From Phyllobacteriaceae bacterium (GTDB lineage: Bacteria; Pseudomonadota; Alphaproteobacteria; Rhizobiales; Rhizobiaceae): DNA of 64,000 bases. Shown here in pieces: positions 12,822 through 21,103 of the stretch (the stretch's first letter is position 1; each line of letters opens with the position of its first letter). Both the position numbers and the translations under genes were made by a program. A model generated the notes under the pieces. That model saw only the letters and a list, made by a program, of their open reading frames with translations, did not search any database and was not told where the DNA came from. The stretch is from contig JANSXT010000020.1 in assembly GCA_024742765.1 (NCBI GenBank), positions 20,647-84,646 on the forward strand, read 5' to 3'.

Positions 12822-12861
12822 AAACAAAAAACCTCCGCTTCGCGTCCGAAGCGGAGGTTTA
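12822..12861. terminator. Strong bidirectional hairpin terminator, puf operon end
   Basis: A perfect 12-base-pair stem (ACCTCCGCTTCG at 12831-12842 with CGAAGCGGAGGT at 12847-12858) has a 4-base loop. On the minus strand it is followed by a long T-rich tail (reverse complement of CAAACAAAAAA), a classical intrinsic terminator for the superoperon ending in pufM. On the plus strand the tail is only TTTA, so termination of the small secreted protein transcript would be weaker. About 130 bases separate it from the pufM stop. Confidence 0.88.
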
Positions 12862-12989
12862 TCGGCCGGCCCGATGTTTGGAGGACAGTGACCGGCCGTC
12901 CCGTGCCGCCCGGTGCCGGCGCCATGGCGCGCCGCCGAGCCGTGCGGCATGCCGGGCAGGCGAATTGGCCCGCCCGGCAATGGCCGTTG

Positions 12990-13982
12990 CTAGTTGTCCT
13001 GTCCCCAGGACGAGGTGGTCGAATCCGGCGTGATCGGCCACCAGCTTGCATCCTCGGGCACGATGCCGTGCTTGATGCCCCAGGCGGTCCAGTCGTCGAC
13101 CACCGTGCCGGTCAAAAGGATGCCGATGCCGCCGGTCAAAACGCACAGCATGGCGAACCACCAGGCCCAGCGGTGGATGGATTCCATCGTCGCGTTGAAG
13201 CCCATCGTCCAGCGCCAGAACAGCGCGCCGCGTTCGGCGGCCGTGCCCCTGTCGGTGATCTGTTCCAGTTCGCGCTCGGCGCCATAACGGCTGGTCGCCA
13301 GGATGGTCGCGCCATGCATGGCGAACAAGAGCGCCGAACCGTACAGGAACACGATCGACAGCATGTGGAACGGGTTCCAGAACAGGCTGCCGCCCCAGAT
13401 CAGCGAGAAGTTGTTGGTCCAGTCCAGGTGGCTGAGAATGCCGAACGGCACCGCCTCGCTCCACGAGCCCATGGCGATCGGGCGGATGAAGCCGAGCACC
13501 AGATAAAGCCAGATGGCGGCGGCAAAGGCGGCCGGTACATGCAGGCCCATGCCCAGTTCGACGGCACGCCGATACATGCGGCCCCACCACAAAAGGATCG
13601 ATGTGGTGATGAAGAAGCCGGCAATCAGCCACCAGCCGCCCTCATTGAGCGGCGGCATCACTTTGAGCCCATATTCGGGCGGCGGCGGATCGAGCGTCAG
13701 CCAGGGCATTTCAAGGACGAAGCGCACCGGGTTCCAGTCGACCTGGGCCCAGTAGTTCAGGCCGATGATGACAAAGCCGATCGTAAAGGTGATCAGCGAG
13801 GCCACGCCCAGAAAGCCAAGATAGATGGGGCCGAGCTGGGCGTTGCCGATCTTGCCGATCCACCAGGAGAAGGTCGCCGACTTGGTCCGGTCCATCTCGC
13901 TTTCGATCGGAATGCCCATTTCGGGCTGGGTGCGCACCTGAACGGTGGTGAAGATGTTCTGATATTCGGGTAGCAGGCTCAT
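12990..13982 (-). CDS. pufM: Photosynthetic reaction centre M subunit PufM
   Basis: One of the two core reaction-centre polypeptides, binding bacteriochlorophyll, bacteriopheophytin and quinone QA. It has 330 residues and five membrane helices. Conserved histidines are visible in SHLDWTN (accessory pigment), NPFHMLSI (special pair), FAMHGATIL and SIHRWAWW (non-haem iron), with the iron-ligand glutamate in ERELEQIT. It starts 1 base after the pufL stop. No pufC or pufX follows, and a terminator comes next. The donor to the special pair is therefore probably soluble cytochrome c2 (gene at 32.5 kb), unless a cytochrome subunit is encoded elsewhere. Confidence 0.97.
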   Translation of the reverse strand: MSLLPEYQNIFTTVQVRTQPEMGIPIESEMDRTKSATFSWWIGKIGNAQLGPIYLGFLGVASLITFTIGFVIIGLNYWAQVDWNPVRFVLEMPWLTLDPPPPEYGLKVMPPLNEGGWWLIAGFFITTSILLWWGRMYRRAVELGMGLHVPAAFAAAIWLYLVLGFIRPIAMGSWSEAVPFGILSHLDWTNNFSLIWGGSLFWNPFHMLSIVFLYGSALLFAMHGATILATSRYGAERELEQITDRGTAAERGALFWRWTMGFNATMESIHRWAWWFAMLCVLTGGIGILLTGTVVDDWTAWGIKHGIVPEDASWWPITPDSTTSSWGQDN

Positions 13983-13983
13983 T

Positions 13984-14844
13984 TTACAGTCCCTCCGCCC
14001 ATCTCAGCGAGAGATTGCGCAGCGGCTCCCACCATTCGATCCACGATCCGCCATAGATCGGCCCGGCGGAAATAAAGATGCAGACCGCACTCCAGAAGCC
14101 GGCATTGAGCGCCAGGATCAGCCCCAGCCGGTGGATCCCCAGCGTGCCGATCGAATAGCCGATCGTGTCGCGGAAATAGGTGTCCTCATGCTCGGGCGTC
14201 TTGACCTCGGCGGGCTCCTTGTTCAGCGAATCGTGGTTGGACGGGTTGGCCGCCGACAGGATCAGGCCGCCATGCAGCGCCAGCGCGAACGTCGTGGTGA
14301 AGAAGAAGGTGATCGCGATCATGTGCGCGGGGTTGTAGTGGAAATTGCCGTACTGGTAGCCGGTGTCCCACACCCATTGCAGGTGGCTCATGATGCCATA
14401 GGGAAAGCCGTGTCCCCAGGCGCCGAGCAGGAGCGGCCGGAAGACGACGAGCGTCACATAGGCAAAGATCGCCACGCCGAATGCGAACGGCACATGATAG
14501 CCGATGCCGAGCTTGCGGCAGATTTCCACCTCGCGCAGCGCCCACGAGCAGAACGCGCCGATCGCACAGATGGTGATGATCTGCCAAAGGCCGCCCTCGG
14601 CCAGCGGCGCCAGCCCGAGCCCGTATTCGATGGGCGGCGGATTGATCGAAATCAGCCAGATGTTCCAGGTGGGGCCCAGCGATGCACCATAGATGATGAG
14701 CGCCGTGCCCAGAGCGGCAAAGAAGACGGTCGTGATGCCGAAGAAGCCGACAAAGAAGGGGCCGATCCAGAAGTCGAACAGGTCCCCGCCGATCAGCGTC
14801 CCGCCACGAACGCGATATTTGCGCTCAAAACTGAGCATTGCCAT
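13984..14844 (-). CDS. pufL: Photosynthetic reaction centre L subunit PufL
   Basis: The second core reaction-centre polypeptide, with the QB site. It has 286 residues and five membrane helices. Histidines expected for accessory pigment, special pair and iron are visible in [24 protein letters not shown] and GIHRLGLIL. The [10 protein letters not shown] segment around residue 213-222 is part of the QB pocket. It overlaps nothing and is followed 1 base later by pufM. The upstream 125-base gap to pufA contains inverted repeats. Confidence 0.97.
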   Translation of the reverse strand: MAMLSFERKYRVRGGTLIGGDLFDFWIGPFFVGFFGITTVFFAALGTALIIYGASLGPTWNIWLISINPPPIEYGLGLAPLAEGGLWQIITICAIGAFCSWALREVEICRKLGIGYHVPFAFGVAIFAYVTLVVFRPLLLGAWGHGFPYGIMSHLQWVWDTGYQYGNFHYNPAHMIAITFFFTTTFALALHGGLILSAANPSNHDSLNKEPAEVKTPEHEDTYFRDTIGYSIGTLGIHRLGLILALNAGFWSAVCIFISAGPIYGGSWIEWWEPLRNLSLRWAEGL

Positions 14845-14907
14845 GGTTAGCCTCCAAAAGCGGATGCCGGCGCATGCCGGTTCCGCCCGAAAAATGGTTG
14901 ATCGGCA

Positions 14908-14950
14908 GCGGGCAGGCTTTCAGGCAAGAATGCCCTTGGGCGATGCCCGC
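14908..14950 (-). promoter_or_regulatory. Inverted repeats in the pufA-pufL spacer
   Basis: The 125-base spacer contains a long-range 7-base inverted repeat (GCGGGCA at 14908-14914 with TGCCCGC at 14944-14950) enclosing a smaller GGCA/TGCC hairpin. A second CCGGC/GCCGG hairpin lies near 14866-14880. In Rhodobacter an intercistronic hairpin between pufA and pufL protects the pufBA message and gives LH1 excess over RC. The same role here is inference from position. Confidence 0.5.
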
Positions 14951-14969
14951 CACCTTTGGTGTTGCGGCG

Positions 14970-15167
14970 TCAGCCGAGAAGACGCGGTGTTTCCACCGAC
15001 AGTTCGCTCGATTCGACCGCCGCACCCCCGACGGGGTTGCCTTCGAGCCAATTGTAGCGGTCCGTGCTGAGCAGAACGAAATGAATCAGAACTGCCAGCG
15101 AGAACAGGAAGACGCCCTGAACGACCAGCGTTTTGCGCGGGTCGAAGACCATCCAGATTCTCCACAT
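14970..15167 (-). CDS. pufA: Light-harvesting 1 alpha polypeptide PufA
   Basis: A 65-residue antenna polypeptide with one membrane helix (about residues 14-34). His29 in [10 protein letters not shown] is the expected bacteriochlorophyll ligand, and the N-terminal [13 protein letters not shown] is typical. An AAAGGAG site lies 8 bases before the ATG. It lies 12 bases after pufB, and the pair assemble as the LH1 ring around the reaction centre. The tail after NWLEGNP is about 20 residues, within the known range for the family. Confidence 0.96.
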   Translation of the reverse strand: MWRIWMVFDPRKTLVVQGVFLFSLAVLIHFVLLSTDRYNWLEGNPVGGAAVESSELSVETPRLLG

Positions 15168-15179
15168 GTTGCTACTCCT

Positions 15180-15401
15180 TTACGAAAGCATGGGCAGGAG
15201 TGCCGACACCGTCTGGTTCACGCTCTCAAGAGATGCGTGCCCTTCGGGTCCCGGAATCCAGGGCCGCCAGAACCAAACAAGAAGATGCGCCACCACCGCG
15301 ATTGCGGTGAAGATCGCAAAACCCTGCATGTAGAAGCCGTGGAACTCCTGGGCTTCGCTTTCCGTCATGCCGGACAGCGAAACGCTTTGTGGACTAGACA
15401 T
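15180..15401 (-). CDS. pufB: Light-harvesting 1 beta polypeptide PufB, with C-terminal extension
   Basis: A 73-residue antenna polypeptide with one membrane helix (about residues 27-46). Histidines are at 21 (EFHGFY) and 39 (VVAHLLVW); the second is the expected pigment ligand. The usual family end is near the FWRPW motif, at about 45-55 residues. Here the frame continues for 20 or so residues ([19 protein letters not shown] and a few more) to a clear TAA, followed by a normal pufA ribosome-binding site. A strong AGGAGG precedes the ATG. The extension appears real rather than a sequencing slip, because gene order and spacing remain normal. Confidence 0.93.
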   Translation of the reverse strand: MSSPQSVSLSGMTESEAQEFHGFYMQGFAIFTAIAVVAHLLVWFWRPWIPGPEGHASLESVNQTVSALLPMLS

Positions 15402-15518
15402 ATATAGACCTCCTAGTCACGGTTGCCGCGGTGCCCCCGCGGCGGGGCGCTTCAGGACCGGTGCGAGCACCGCCCCCTCTGCTTTCACCGGATGCGACCC
15501 CGGCGAATTCGACATCGG

Positions 15519-15740
15519 TCACACCAAAAGCGCGTAACCGGCGGCGGCGCGGGCCGAAGACAGCGCCTCCGAAAAAACGGTCTCGCCGACCGGCGCCGGG
15601 GTACCGGTGCGCTTGAGCGCGGCCGCGGCGAGGCATGGCAGGAAGGAAACGGCCACAAGCGCCCGGTATTCGAGCCGGTCGCGCCGCCGCATGCTGCGGT
15701 GATGGCGGGGTGCCTTGATCGATGGCATCTGTGTCGTCAT
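15519..15740 (-). CDS. pufQ: PufQ-like protein
   Basis: A 73-residue protein between bchZ and pufB, the canonical pufQ position. The N-terminus is basic (HHRSMRRRDRLEYRALVAV), followed by one hydrophobic stretch and the C-terminal pattern VFSEALSSARAAAGYAL, which resembles the conserved end of PufQ. In Rhodobacter capsulatus PufQ is needed for bacteriochlorophyll formation and has been proposed to act as a pigment carrier or regulator. An AAAGGAG site precedes the ATG. Sequence divergence in this family is high, so position carries much of the call. Confidence 0.8.
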   Translation of the reverse strand: MTTQMPSIKAPRHHRSMRRRDRLEYRALVAVSFLPCLAAAALKRTGTPAPVGETVFSEALSSARAAAGYALLV

Positions 15741-15788
15741 CGCGTCACTCCTTTCGCCCGCGCGCGGCGCGGACTTGCTGGTGGCCGG

Positions 15789-17249
15789 TCATGCGGCCTT
15801 GCCCGTAACGGCCTGAAGCCGGGCGCGCTCGACATGGGATCGGTCGACGCGTTCGGCGTTCTCGTTCTGGGCAATGGTTTCGGCGGCATCGCGCAGGTTC
15901 TTTGCGGCGGAGATGCGCACCAGGACAGGTTGCGCCTCGACGATGCGGTCGAGGTCGGACTGGGCTTCGACGCTCCAGGGCATGGAGCGCTGGACGCGCG
16001 CCGGCGTCGCCTCGACGCTGTCGAGATCGGTGGCGAGCGGAATGATGTTGAAGAGCGCGTCGAACAGGCCGTTGCAGACCTCCTGGATCATCCAGGACGC
16101 GCCCGAATAGCCCATCACCGGCGTGCCGGTGTGGCGGCGGATGATGGCGCCGGGGAAGCTGAGCGGAATGTAGATCGCCTTGCTGCCGGTTTCGGCGAGA
16201 TACATGCGCTCATTGTAGGAGCCGAACAGGATCAGCGGCGGCGTGTCCTTGATCGCCTGCCGGATCGCCTCATTGTCGGGCTTGATGCCGGCGCGGCGCG
16301 GAAAGGAGAAGGCGCAGGGCAGGCCCATCTCGTCGGCGAGGAAATTGCGTACGCCGCGCTCATAGGTCTCGCTGGCGACGATGGCGAAAGAGGCGGTGGC
16401 GAAGAAATCCTGCGTCACCGAACGCCACAAATCCCACATGGGTTTCAGCGTCGTGTGCTTTTCGCGCTCGATGAATGGTTCGGGATCAAGGCCCAGCATC
16501 TCGCCGAGCGTGCGCAGGAAGGCGGTGGTGGAGTGGATGCCGATCGGCGCCTGCAGATAGGGCCGCTCGAGCGCTTCACACAGGCCACGGCCGAATTCGC
16601 GATAAAGGCACACATTGGCGTGGGCGTTGGCGAGTTTGGGTACGTCGGCGAGGTGCGATCCGAGCGGGAAGGTCATGTTGACCTCGGCGCCGATGCCTTC
16701 GATCAGCCGGCGCACTTCGGCCAGATCGGACGGCATGTTGAAGGTGCCGTAGATCGGGCCGATGATGTTGACCCTGGGTTTTTCGCCCTCCTTGACCTCC
16801 TTGGCCGGGCGAACCTTGCCTTTTTTGGGGCCGTATTCGGTCCACAGCCATTTGATCGCGCGGTCGGCGGACTGCCACTGGTCCTCATCGATCGTGCGCG
16901 GCAGGAAGCGCTGGATGTTGGTGCCTTCAGGCGTGACGCCGCCGCCGATCATCTCGGCGATGGAGCCCGTGACCACCACCGCCGGCAGGTCGGGGTCCAG
17001 CACCGCGCGGGCGTTCTTCATCGCCTGCTCGGTGCCGGTCTTGCCGAGTTCTTCCTCCGACAGGCCGGTGACGACGATCGGCAGTTCGTGCGGGGGCAGG
17101 GCGTCGGTGTAGTGCAGCACCGAGGTGACCGGTAGGTTCTCGCAGCCGACCGGCCCGTCGATGATCACCTGAAGGCCCTTGATGGCGGTGAAGGCGTAGA
17201 CGGAGCCCCAATAGCCGCCCGCGCGGTCGTGGTCGATGATCAGGGTCAT
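15789..17249 (-). CDS. bchZ: Chlorophyllide a reductase subunit BchZ
   Basis: With BchY it forms the catalytic component of chlorophyllide a oxidoreductase, which reduces ring B to give bacteriochlorophyllide. It has 486 residues of the nitrogenase NifK-like fold. Cysteine-containing stretches [20 protein letters not shown] near the N-terminus and [12 protein letters not shown] are in place. It is separated from bchY by a 211-base gap filled by a palindromic repeat, unlike the tight bchC-X-Y junctions. pufQ follows 48 bases downstream. Confidence 0.96.
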   Translation of the reverse strand: MTLIIDHDRAGGYWGSVYAFTAIKGLQVIIDGPVGCENLPVTSVLHYTDALPPHELPIVVTGLSEEELGKTGTEQAMKNARAVLDPDLPAVVVTGSIAEMIGGGVTPEGTNIQRFLPRTIDEDQWQSADRAIKWLWTEYGPKKGKVRPAKEVKEGEKPRVNIIGPIYGTFNMPSDLAEVRRLIEGIGAEVNMTFPLGSHLADVPKLANAHANVCLYREFGRGLCEALERPYLQAPIGIHSTTAFLRTLGEMLGLDPEPFIEREKHTTLKPMWDLWRSVTQDFFATASFAIVASETYERGVRNFLADEMGLPCAFSFPRRAGIKPDNEAIRQAIKDTPPLILFGSYNERMYLAETGSKAIYIPLSFPGAIIRRHTGTPVMGYSGASWMIQEVCNGLFDALFNIIPLATDLDSVEATPARVQRSMPWSVEAQSDLDRIVEAQPVLVRISAAKNLRDAAETIAQNENAERVDRSHVERARLQAVTGKAA

Positions 17250-17260
17250 GGCGCGGCTCC

Positions 17261-17434
17261 CCTCACGACGCCCTCTCCCTGCGCGCGGGGAGAGGGATAC
17301 GAAGTGCGCGCGAACGCAGTGAGCGCTGGACGAAGTTGGGTGAGGGGGGCGGGCTTAACGCCCCTCATCCAGCTGCGACTAGGGCGCTGACGCACCCAAG
17401 TCTCACATCCTTCTCCCCGCTGGCGGGGAGAAGG
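17261..17434. repeat. Palindromic intergenic repeat, family A, copy 1 (inside bchY-bchZ gap)
   Basis: A mosaic of short hairpins: CCCTCTCC...GGAGAGGG at one end, a central TGAGGGG...CCCCTCA hairpin and CCTTCTCCCC...GGGGAGAAGG at the other end. A second copy in inverted orientation is at 61156-61305. The architecture resembles the RIME-type intergenic mosaic elements of Rhizobiales. It occupies nearly the whole spacer between bchY and bchZ and would be transcribed in the bch-puf message. Confidence 0.82.
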
Positions 17435-17460
17435 AAACCGTTCATATGTCGCCCTGTTCT

Positions 17461-19050
17461 TCATGTGCCCACCGCCTCGCCGGCGTCGACGGCGTTCTTG
17501 GCGATCTTCGTGCGGGCCGCATACTTCTTGCGGAAGGCGGTGTTGATCTGCGGCGTGTCTTCCCAGACGCCGGACCTATCGCCGGTGCCGACGCCTTCGA
17601 AGAATTCCGTCATCCGGTCGAAGCGGGCCTTGTTGGCGATCGCCGCGTTGATGACGGTGGCGATGGAGCCGGCGCCGGCCGGGCCCATCAGTGGGCGGGC
17701 CGAGATCAGGTTGGTGAAGTAGAGCGCCGGGGTGGATGCCTGCTTGGCATGCTGGACGACCGGCGTTGTGCCGATGGCGAGATCGGGCGAAAATTCCTCG
17801 AAGGCGGCGATGTCCTGTTCGAGCGAAGCGCGGTACTGGACTTCGACCCCCCTGGCTTCGAGCCACTCGGCATCGTCGCTGGAAAACGCCGTCTTCGGGC
17901 AGGCGGTGCCGACATATTTGAGGTCCGCGCCCGCTTCGACGAGCAGGCGGCCGACCAGCAGTTCGGAACCCTCATAGCCCGACAGGGTGATCCGGCCCTT
18001 GATCGGGTTGGCGGCCAGCGCGCCGCGCGTGGCATTGACAAAGGCGTTGCGGGCCGCATCGATCTTGGCCTTGGCCACATTGGCCTTGTCACCGATGGCT
18101 TGCAGCCATGCATCGACGCCTTCGGCCCCCACCGGGGCAGAGCCGACGATCGGCCTGCCCGCGGCGGTGAACTCGCGGAAGGACGTCGTGTAGAAGGGAT
18201 GAATGCCGGCAACGACCGCGCAATCGAGCGCGGCATAGAGTTCGCGCCATTCGCGCACGGGCACGACGGGTCCCGCGGCCAGGCCCATCGGCTCCAGCAA
18301 CTGGCCAATCACCACCGGATCGGCGGGGAACATCTCGCCGACCAGCGTCACGGTCGGCCGCTCTTCGATGCCGTCGCGCGGTGCCATAACCGGGCCGGCA
18401 GCGGCCTCGGTGCGGGCATATTTGAGCATCGCGCCGGACAAAACGTCCTTGGCCTCGGCATGGGTGGGCACGCCGAAGCCCGGCACGTCGATGCCAACGA
18501 TCCGCACGCCGTCGATCTCGTCGGGCAGCATTTGCAGCGGGATGCCCGAGGCGGTCGGCACGCAGAGGTTGGTGACGACGATGGCGTCATAGTCTTCCGG
18601 CTTTGCCATCTCCTGGACCGCGTCGCGAATGTCCTCGTAAAGCTTGCCGGTGACGAGCGTCTCTGAATTGAACGGCACATAGCCGACCGAGCGGCGGGCG
18701 CCGTAGAAATGGCTGGTGAAGGTCAGCCCGTAGACGCAGCAGGCGGAGCCGCTGAGAATTGTGCCGACCCGGCGCATGCGGAGGCCGACGCGCAAAGAGC
18801 CGAAGGCCGGACACATGGATTGCGGCTGCTCGTGCGGACCCTTGGGATAATCGCGCTCAAAGCCTTCCATCAGCTCGGCATTGCCCGCAGCCTTGGCGGC
18901 CGCCTTCATCTGCTCGGGGCCGGCATGGCAGCCGGCGCCATCGATCGCCGATTGCGCGGCCGCCTGACGGGCGAGTTCAGCGTCCTGCTCGGGCGCCTCG
19001 TCCGGCGGCTGGTCAAGATGGGGATCGCGTATGAGCGTCGTCGTCGCCAT
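17461..19050 (-). CDS. bchY: Chlorophyllide a reductase subunit BchY
   Basis: The NifD-like catalytic partner of BchZ. It has 529 residues. Conserved cysteines appear in SMCPAFGSLRVGLRMRRVG, SGSACCVYGLTFTSHFYG and TNLCVPTASG; some of these bind the NB-type 4Fe-4S cluster. The ATG at 19050 is 1 base after the bchX stop; an upstream in-frame ATG would overlap bchX by 41 bases. The N-terminal 80 residues (PPDEAPEQDAELARQ and beyond) are acidic and likely flexible. Confidence 0.95.
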   Translation of the reverse strand: MATTTLIRDPHLDQPPDEAPEQDAELARQAAAQSAIDGAGCHAGPEQMKAAAKAAGNAELMEGFERDYPKGPHEQPQSMCPAFGSLRVGLRMRRVGTILSGSACCVYGLTFTSHFYGARRSVGYVPFNSETLVTGKLYEDIRDAVQEMAKPEDYDAIVVTNLCVPTASGIPLQMLPDEIDGVRIVGIDVPGFGVPTHAEAKDVLSGAMLKYARTEAAAGPVMAPRDGIEERPTVTLVGEMFPADPVVIGQLLEPMGLAAGPVVPVREWRELYAALDCAVVAGIHPFYTTSFREFTAAGRPIVGSAPVGAEGVDAWLQAIGDKANVAKAKIDAARNAFVNATRGALAANPIKGRITLSGYEGSELLVGRLLVEAGADLKYVGTACPKTAFSSDDAEWLEARGVEVQYRASLEQDIAAFEEFSPDLAIGTTPVVQHAKQASTPALYFTNLISARPLMGPAGAGSIATVINAAIANKARFDRMTEFFEGVGTGDRSGVWEDTPQINTAFRKKYAARTKIAKNAVDAGEAVGT

Positions 19051-19051
19051 C

Positions 19052-20056
19052 TTAAACCTCGTCGTAGACGACTTCGAGGGACGGCTTGTCAATCTTGCCG
19101 GCAGCGCACATGTCGTCGATTGTCGCCGGGGTCAGGACGAAGTCAGCGCCTGTTTCCTCGGTGTCGAACAGAGCCAGCAAGCCGTCCTGGCTCAGCGGTG
19201 CGGGCTGATGCGGCGGCGCTTCGCACAGATTGTCGGCCAGTTCGCCGAACAGTTCGCCCCACTGACCGTCGGGATAGCCGATGATCTGGTAGTTGGCGCT
19301 CTTGCGGCGGATGTCCTCGTTCTGCGGGATCGCGGCGAGCACCGGAATGCCCACGGCTTGGGCAAAGGCGGCCGCTTCCCCGGTGCCGTCATCCTTGTTG
19401 ACCACCATGCCGGCGACGCCGACATTGCCGCCCAGCTTGCGGAAATACTCCACAGCGGAACACACATTGTTGGCGACATAGAGCGACTGCAAATCGTTGG
19501 AGCCGACGACGACCACCTTCTGGCACATGTCACGCGCTATCGGCAGGCCGAAGCCGCCGCAGACCACATCGCCGAGGAAATCGAGCAGCACATAGTCGAA
19601 ATCCCAGTCGTGGAAGCCGAGCTTTTCGAGCGTCTCGAAGCCGTGAATGATGCCGCGTCCGCCGCAGCCGCGGCCCACTTCGGGGCCGCCGAGTTCCATG
19701 GCGAACACGCCGTCGCGCTTGAAGCAGACATCGCCGATGGCGACTTCCTCGCCCGCTTCCTTCTTCTTGGACGAGGTTTCGATGATGGTCGGGCAGGCCT
19801 TGCCGCCGAACAGGAGCGAGGTGGTGTCCGACTTCGGGTCGCAGCCGATCAGCAGCACCTTCTTGCCGGTCTGGGCGAGCATGTAGCTCAGATTCGCCAG
19901 CGTGAAGGACTTGCCGATGCCGCCCTTGCCGTAAATGGCAATGATCTGCGTTTCCTTCTTGACCTCGCCGGTTGGGACCGGATCGGGCTCCTGCGCAGCT
20001 TCATCGCGCAGCTTGTCATACATGTCGGCGCCGGGCCGGCTCATGGAGTCGGTCAT
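19052..20056 (-). CDS. bchX: Chlorophyllide a reductase iron protein BchX
   Basis: A NifH/BchL-like ATPase that supplies electrons to BchYZ. It has 334 residues. The P-loop [19 protein letters not shown] is at about residue 42. Cluster cysteines are in GRGCGGRGIIHG and [11 protein letters not shown]. The start codon overlaps the bchC stop by 3 bases, and the stop is 1 base from bchY. It is distinguished from BchL (2.3 kb) by KSFTLAN in place of KSTTSSN. Confidence 0.96.
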   Translation of the reverse strand: MTDSMSRPGADMYDKLRDEAAQEPDPVPTGEVKKETQIIAIYGKGGIGKSFTLANLSYMLAQTGKKVLLIGCDPKSDTTSLLFGGKACPTIIETSSKKKEAGEEVAIGDVCFKRDGVFAMELGGPEVGRGCGGRGIIHGFETLEKLGFHDWDFDYVLLDFLGDVVCGGFGLPIARDMCQKVVVVGSNDLQSLYVANNVCSAVEYFRKLGGNVGVAGMVVNKDDGTGEAAAFAQAVGIPVLAAIPQNEDIRRKSANYQIIGYPDGQWGELFGELADNLCEAPPHQPAPLSQDGLLALFDTEETGADFVLTPATIDDMCAAGKIDKPSLEVVYDEV

Positions 20057-20994
20057 GCGTCTTTCTCCCAGTTGAGAACCATTTTCGTGCAGGCCGGATC
20101 GTTGAAGGCCGTCCGGTAGGCTTGGTTGGCGTTGGCGGCGGGCGCCTCGTTGGAGATCAGGCCCGACAGGTCGAGCGTTCCGGCCGCGACAAGATCGAGC
20201 ACGGCGTTGACGTCGGCGGGCTGGAATTCGGCGGCGATGCGGATCGAGGCTTCGCGCATGAAGGCCGGCGGAAAGGTGAAGCTGAGCGGTGTGCCGTAAA
20301 AGCCGGCGAGAACGATCTGCCCGCCCCGGGCGAGGCGCGAAACGGCGGTGTCGATGATGGCCGGATCGCCGCTGGCATCGATGATCGTGCCATAATCGCG
20401 CCGGTCGTCTTGATCGGCGTCGGCCACCTGATAGCCCGTCGCGCCATCGCGTCGCGCCGGATTGATTTCCCAGACCGTGGGCGCATCGGCGCCGAGCGCC
20501 AGGGCGATGCGGGCGAGCAGACGGCCGACCACGCCATGGCCGATGATGAGGCCGGGCAGGGCAATGCCGGGCAGCGTCAACGCGTGATGGGCCGTGGCGG
20601 CGAGGGCCAGAAGCACCGCATCGCGGCCGAGCGTCTCGCTGACCGGGTAGACCTTCTCGCCGCCGACAACGACGCGGGCGGCGCTCGCGCCGAACAGCGG
20701 ACGTACATCCTCATAGCAGCGCGCGCCCGGCACGAAGACCAGTTGGCCCTCGGAGAGACCGCATCCGTCGGTCACGTCGCGCACGCGCCCGACGCCTTCA
20801 TAGCCGGGAACCAGCGGATAACCCATGCCCGGAAATGCGGGCATGGTGCCGTCCCAGAGCATCTTTTCGGTGCCGGTGGAAATACCGCTCCAAAGAACAT
20901 CCACAACCGCGTCGCCGGGCTGCGGCGCCGTCAGGCCGACATTGCGCACTGCAATGGTCTCGGGCTGCTCCAGAACGATCGCGTGTGTGTTCAT
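20053..20994 (-). CDS. bchC: Bacteriochlorophyllide a dehydrogenase BchC
   Basis: An NAD(P)-dependent zinc-type alcohol dehydrogenase family enzyme that oxidises the 3-hydroxyethyl group of bacteriochlorophyllide to acetyl. It has 313 residues, MDR fold. GYEGVGRVRDVTDG in the N-terminal domain and the Rossmann motif GHGVVGRLLARIALALGAD are visible. The ATG is at 20994; the promoter region 5' of it carries a perfect and a degenerate PpsR box. Its stop overlaps the bchX start. Confidence 0.95.
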   Translation of the reverse strand: MNTHAIVLEQPETIAVRNVGLTAPQPGDAVVDVLWSGISTGTEKMLWDGTMPAFPGMGYPLVPGYEGVGRVRDVTDGCGLSEGQLVFVPGARCYEDVRPLFGASAARVVVGGEKVYPVSETLGRDAVLLALAATAHHALTLPGIALPGLIIGHGVVGRLLARIALALGADAPTVWEINPARRDGATGYQVADADQDDRRDYGTIIDASGDPAIIDTAVSRLARGGQIVLAGFYGTPLSFTFPPAFMREASIRIAAEFQPADVNAVLDLVAAGTLDLSGLISNEAPAANANQAYRTAFNDPACTKMVLNWEKDA

Positions 20995-21041
20995 CGTTTA
21001 CGGGTCTGTCCTCGATGCGAGATCCAGACTCTGCCTCCAAG

Positions 21042-21059
21042 CGTCATCCTAGAATTACA
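21042..21059. promoter_or_regulatory. Degenerate PpsR/CrtJ box upstream of bchC
   Basis: CGT-N12-ACA, one base off the TGT-N12-ACA consensus. It is exactly 8 bp from the perfect box at 21068-21085, the pair geometry known for cooperative CrtJ/PpsR binding at bchC promoters. About 48 bases upstream of the bchC ATG. Confidence 0.6.
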
Positions 21060-21067
21060 TCCAAATG

Positions 21068-21085
21068 TGTCAACTATTTTTTACA
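21068..21085. promoter_or_regulatory. PpsR/CrtJ box upstream of bchC
   Basis: TGTCAACTATTTTTTACA is a perfect TGT-N12-ACA match in the 109-base crtF-bchC gap. PpsR/CrtJ is the redox- and light-linked repressor of photosynthesis genes. ppsR itself is not in this window. Confidence 0.82.
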
Positions 21086-21103
21086 CACTTTCGGCCCAAA
21101 CCG

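Noticed and set aside
15423..17135. 570-codon plus-strand open frame opposite bchZ
   Set aside because: It is antisense to a well-supported bchZ; the composition is arginine- and glycine-rich shadow sequence typical of high-GC DNA.
17261..17434. Insertion sequence or CRISPR-like array between bchY and bchZ
   Set aside because: No transposase and no regularly spaced direct repeats; it is a mosaic of hairpins shared with the 61-kb element.
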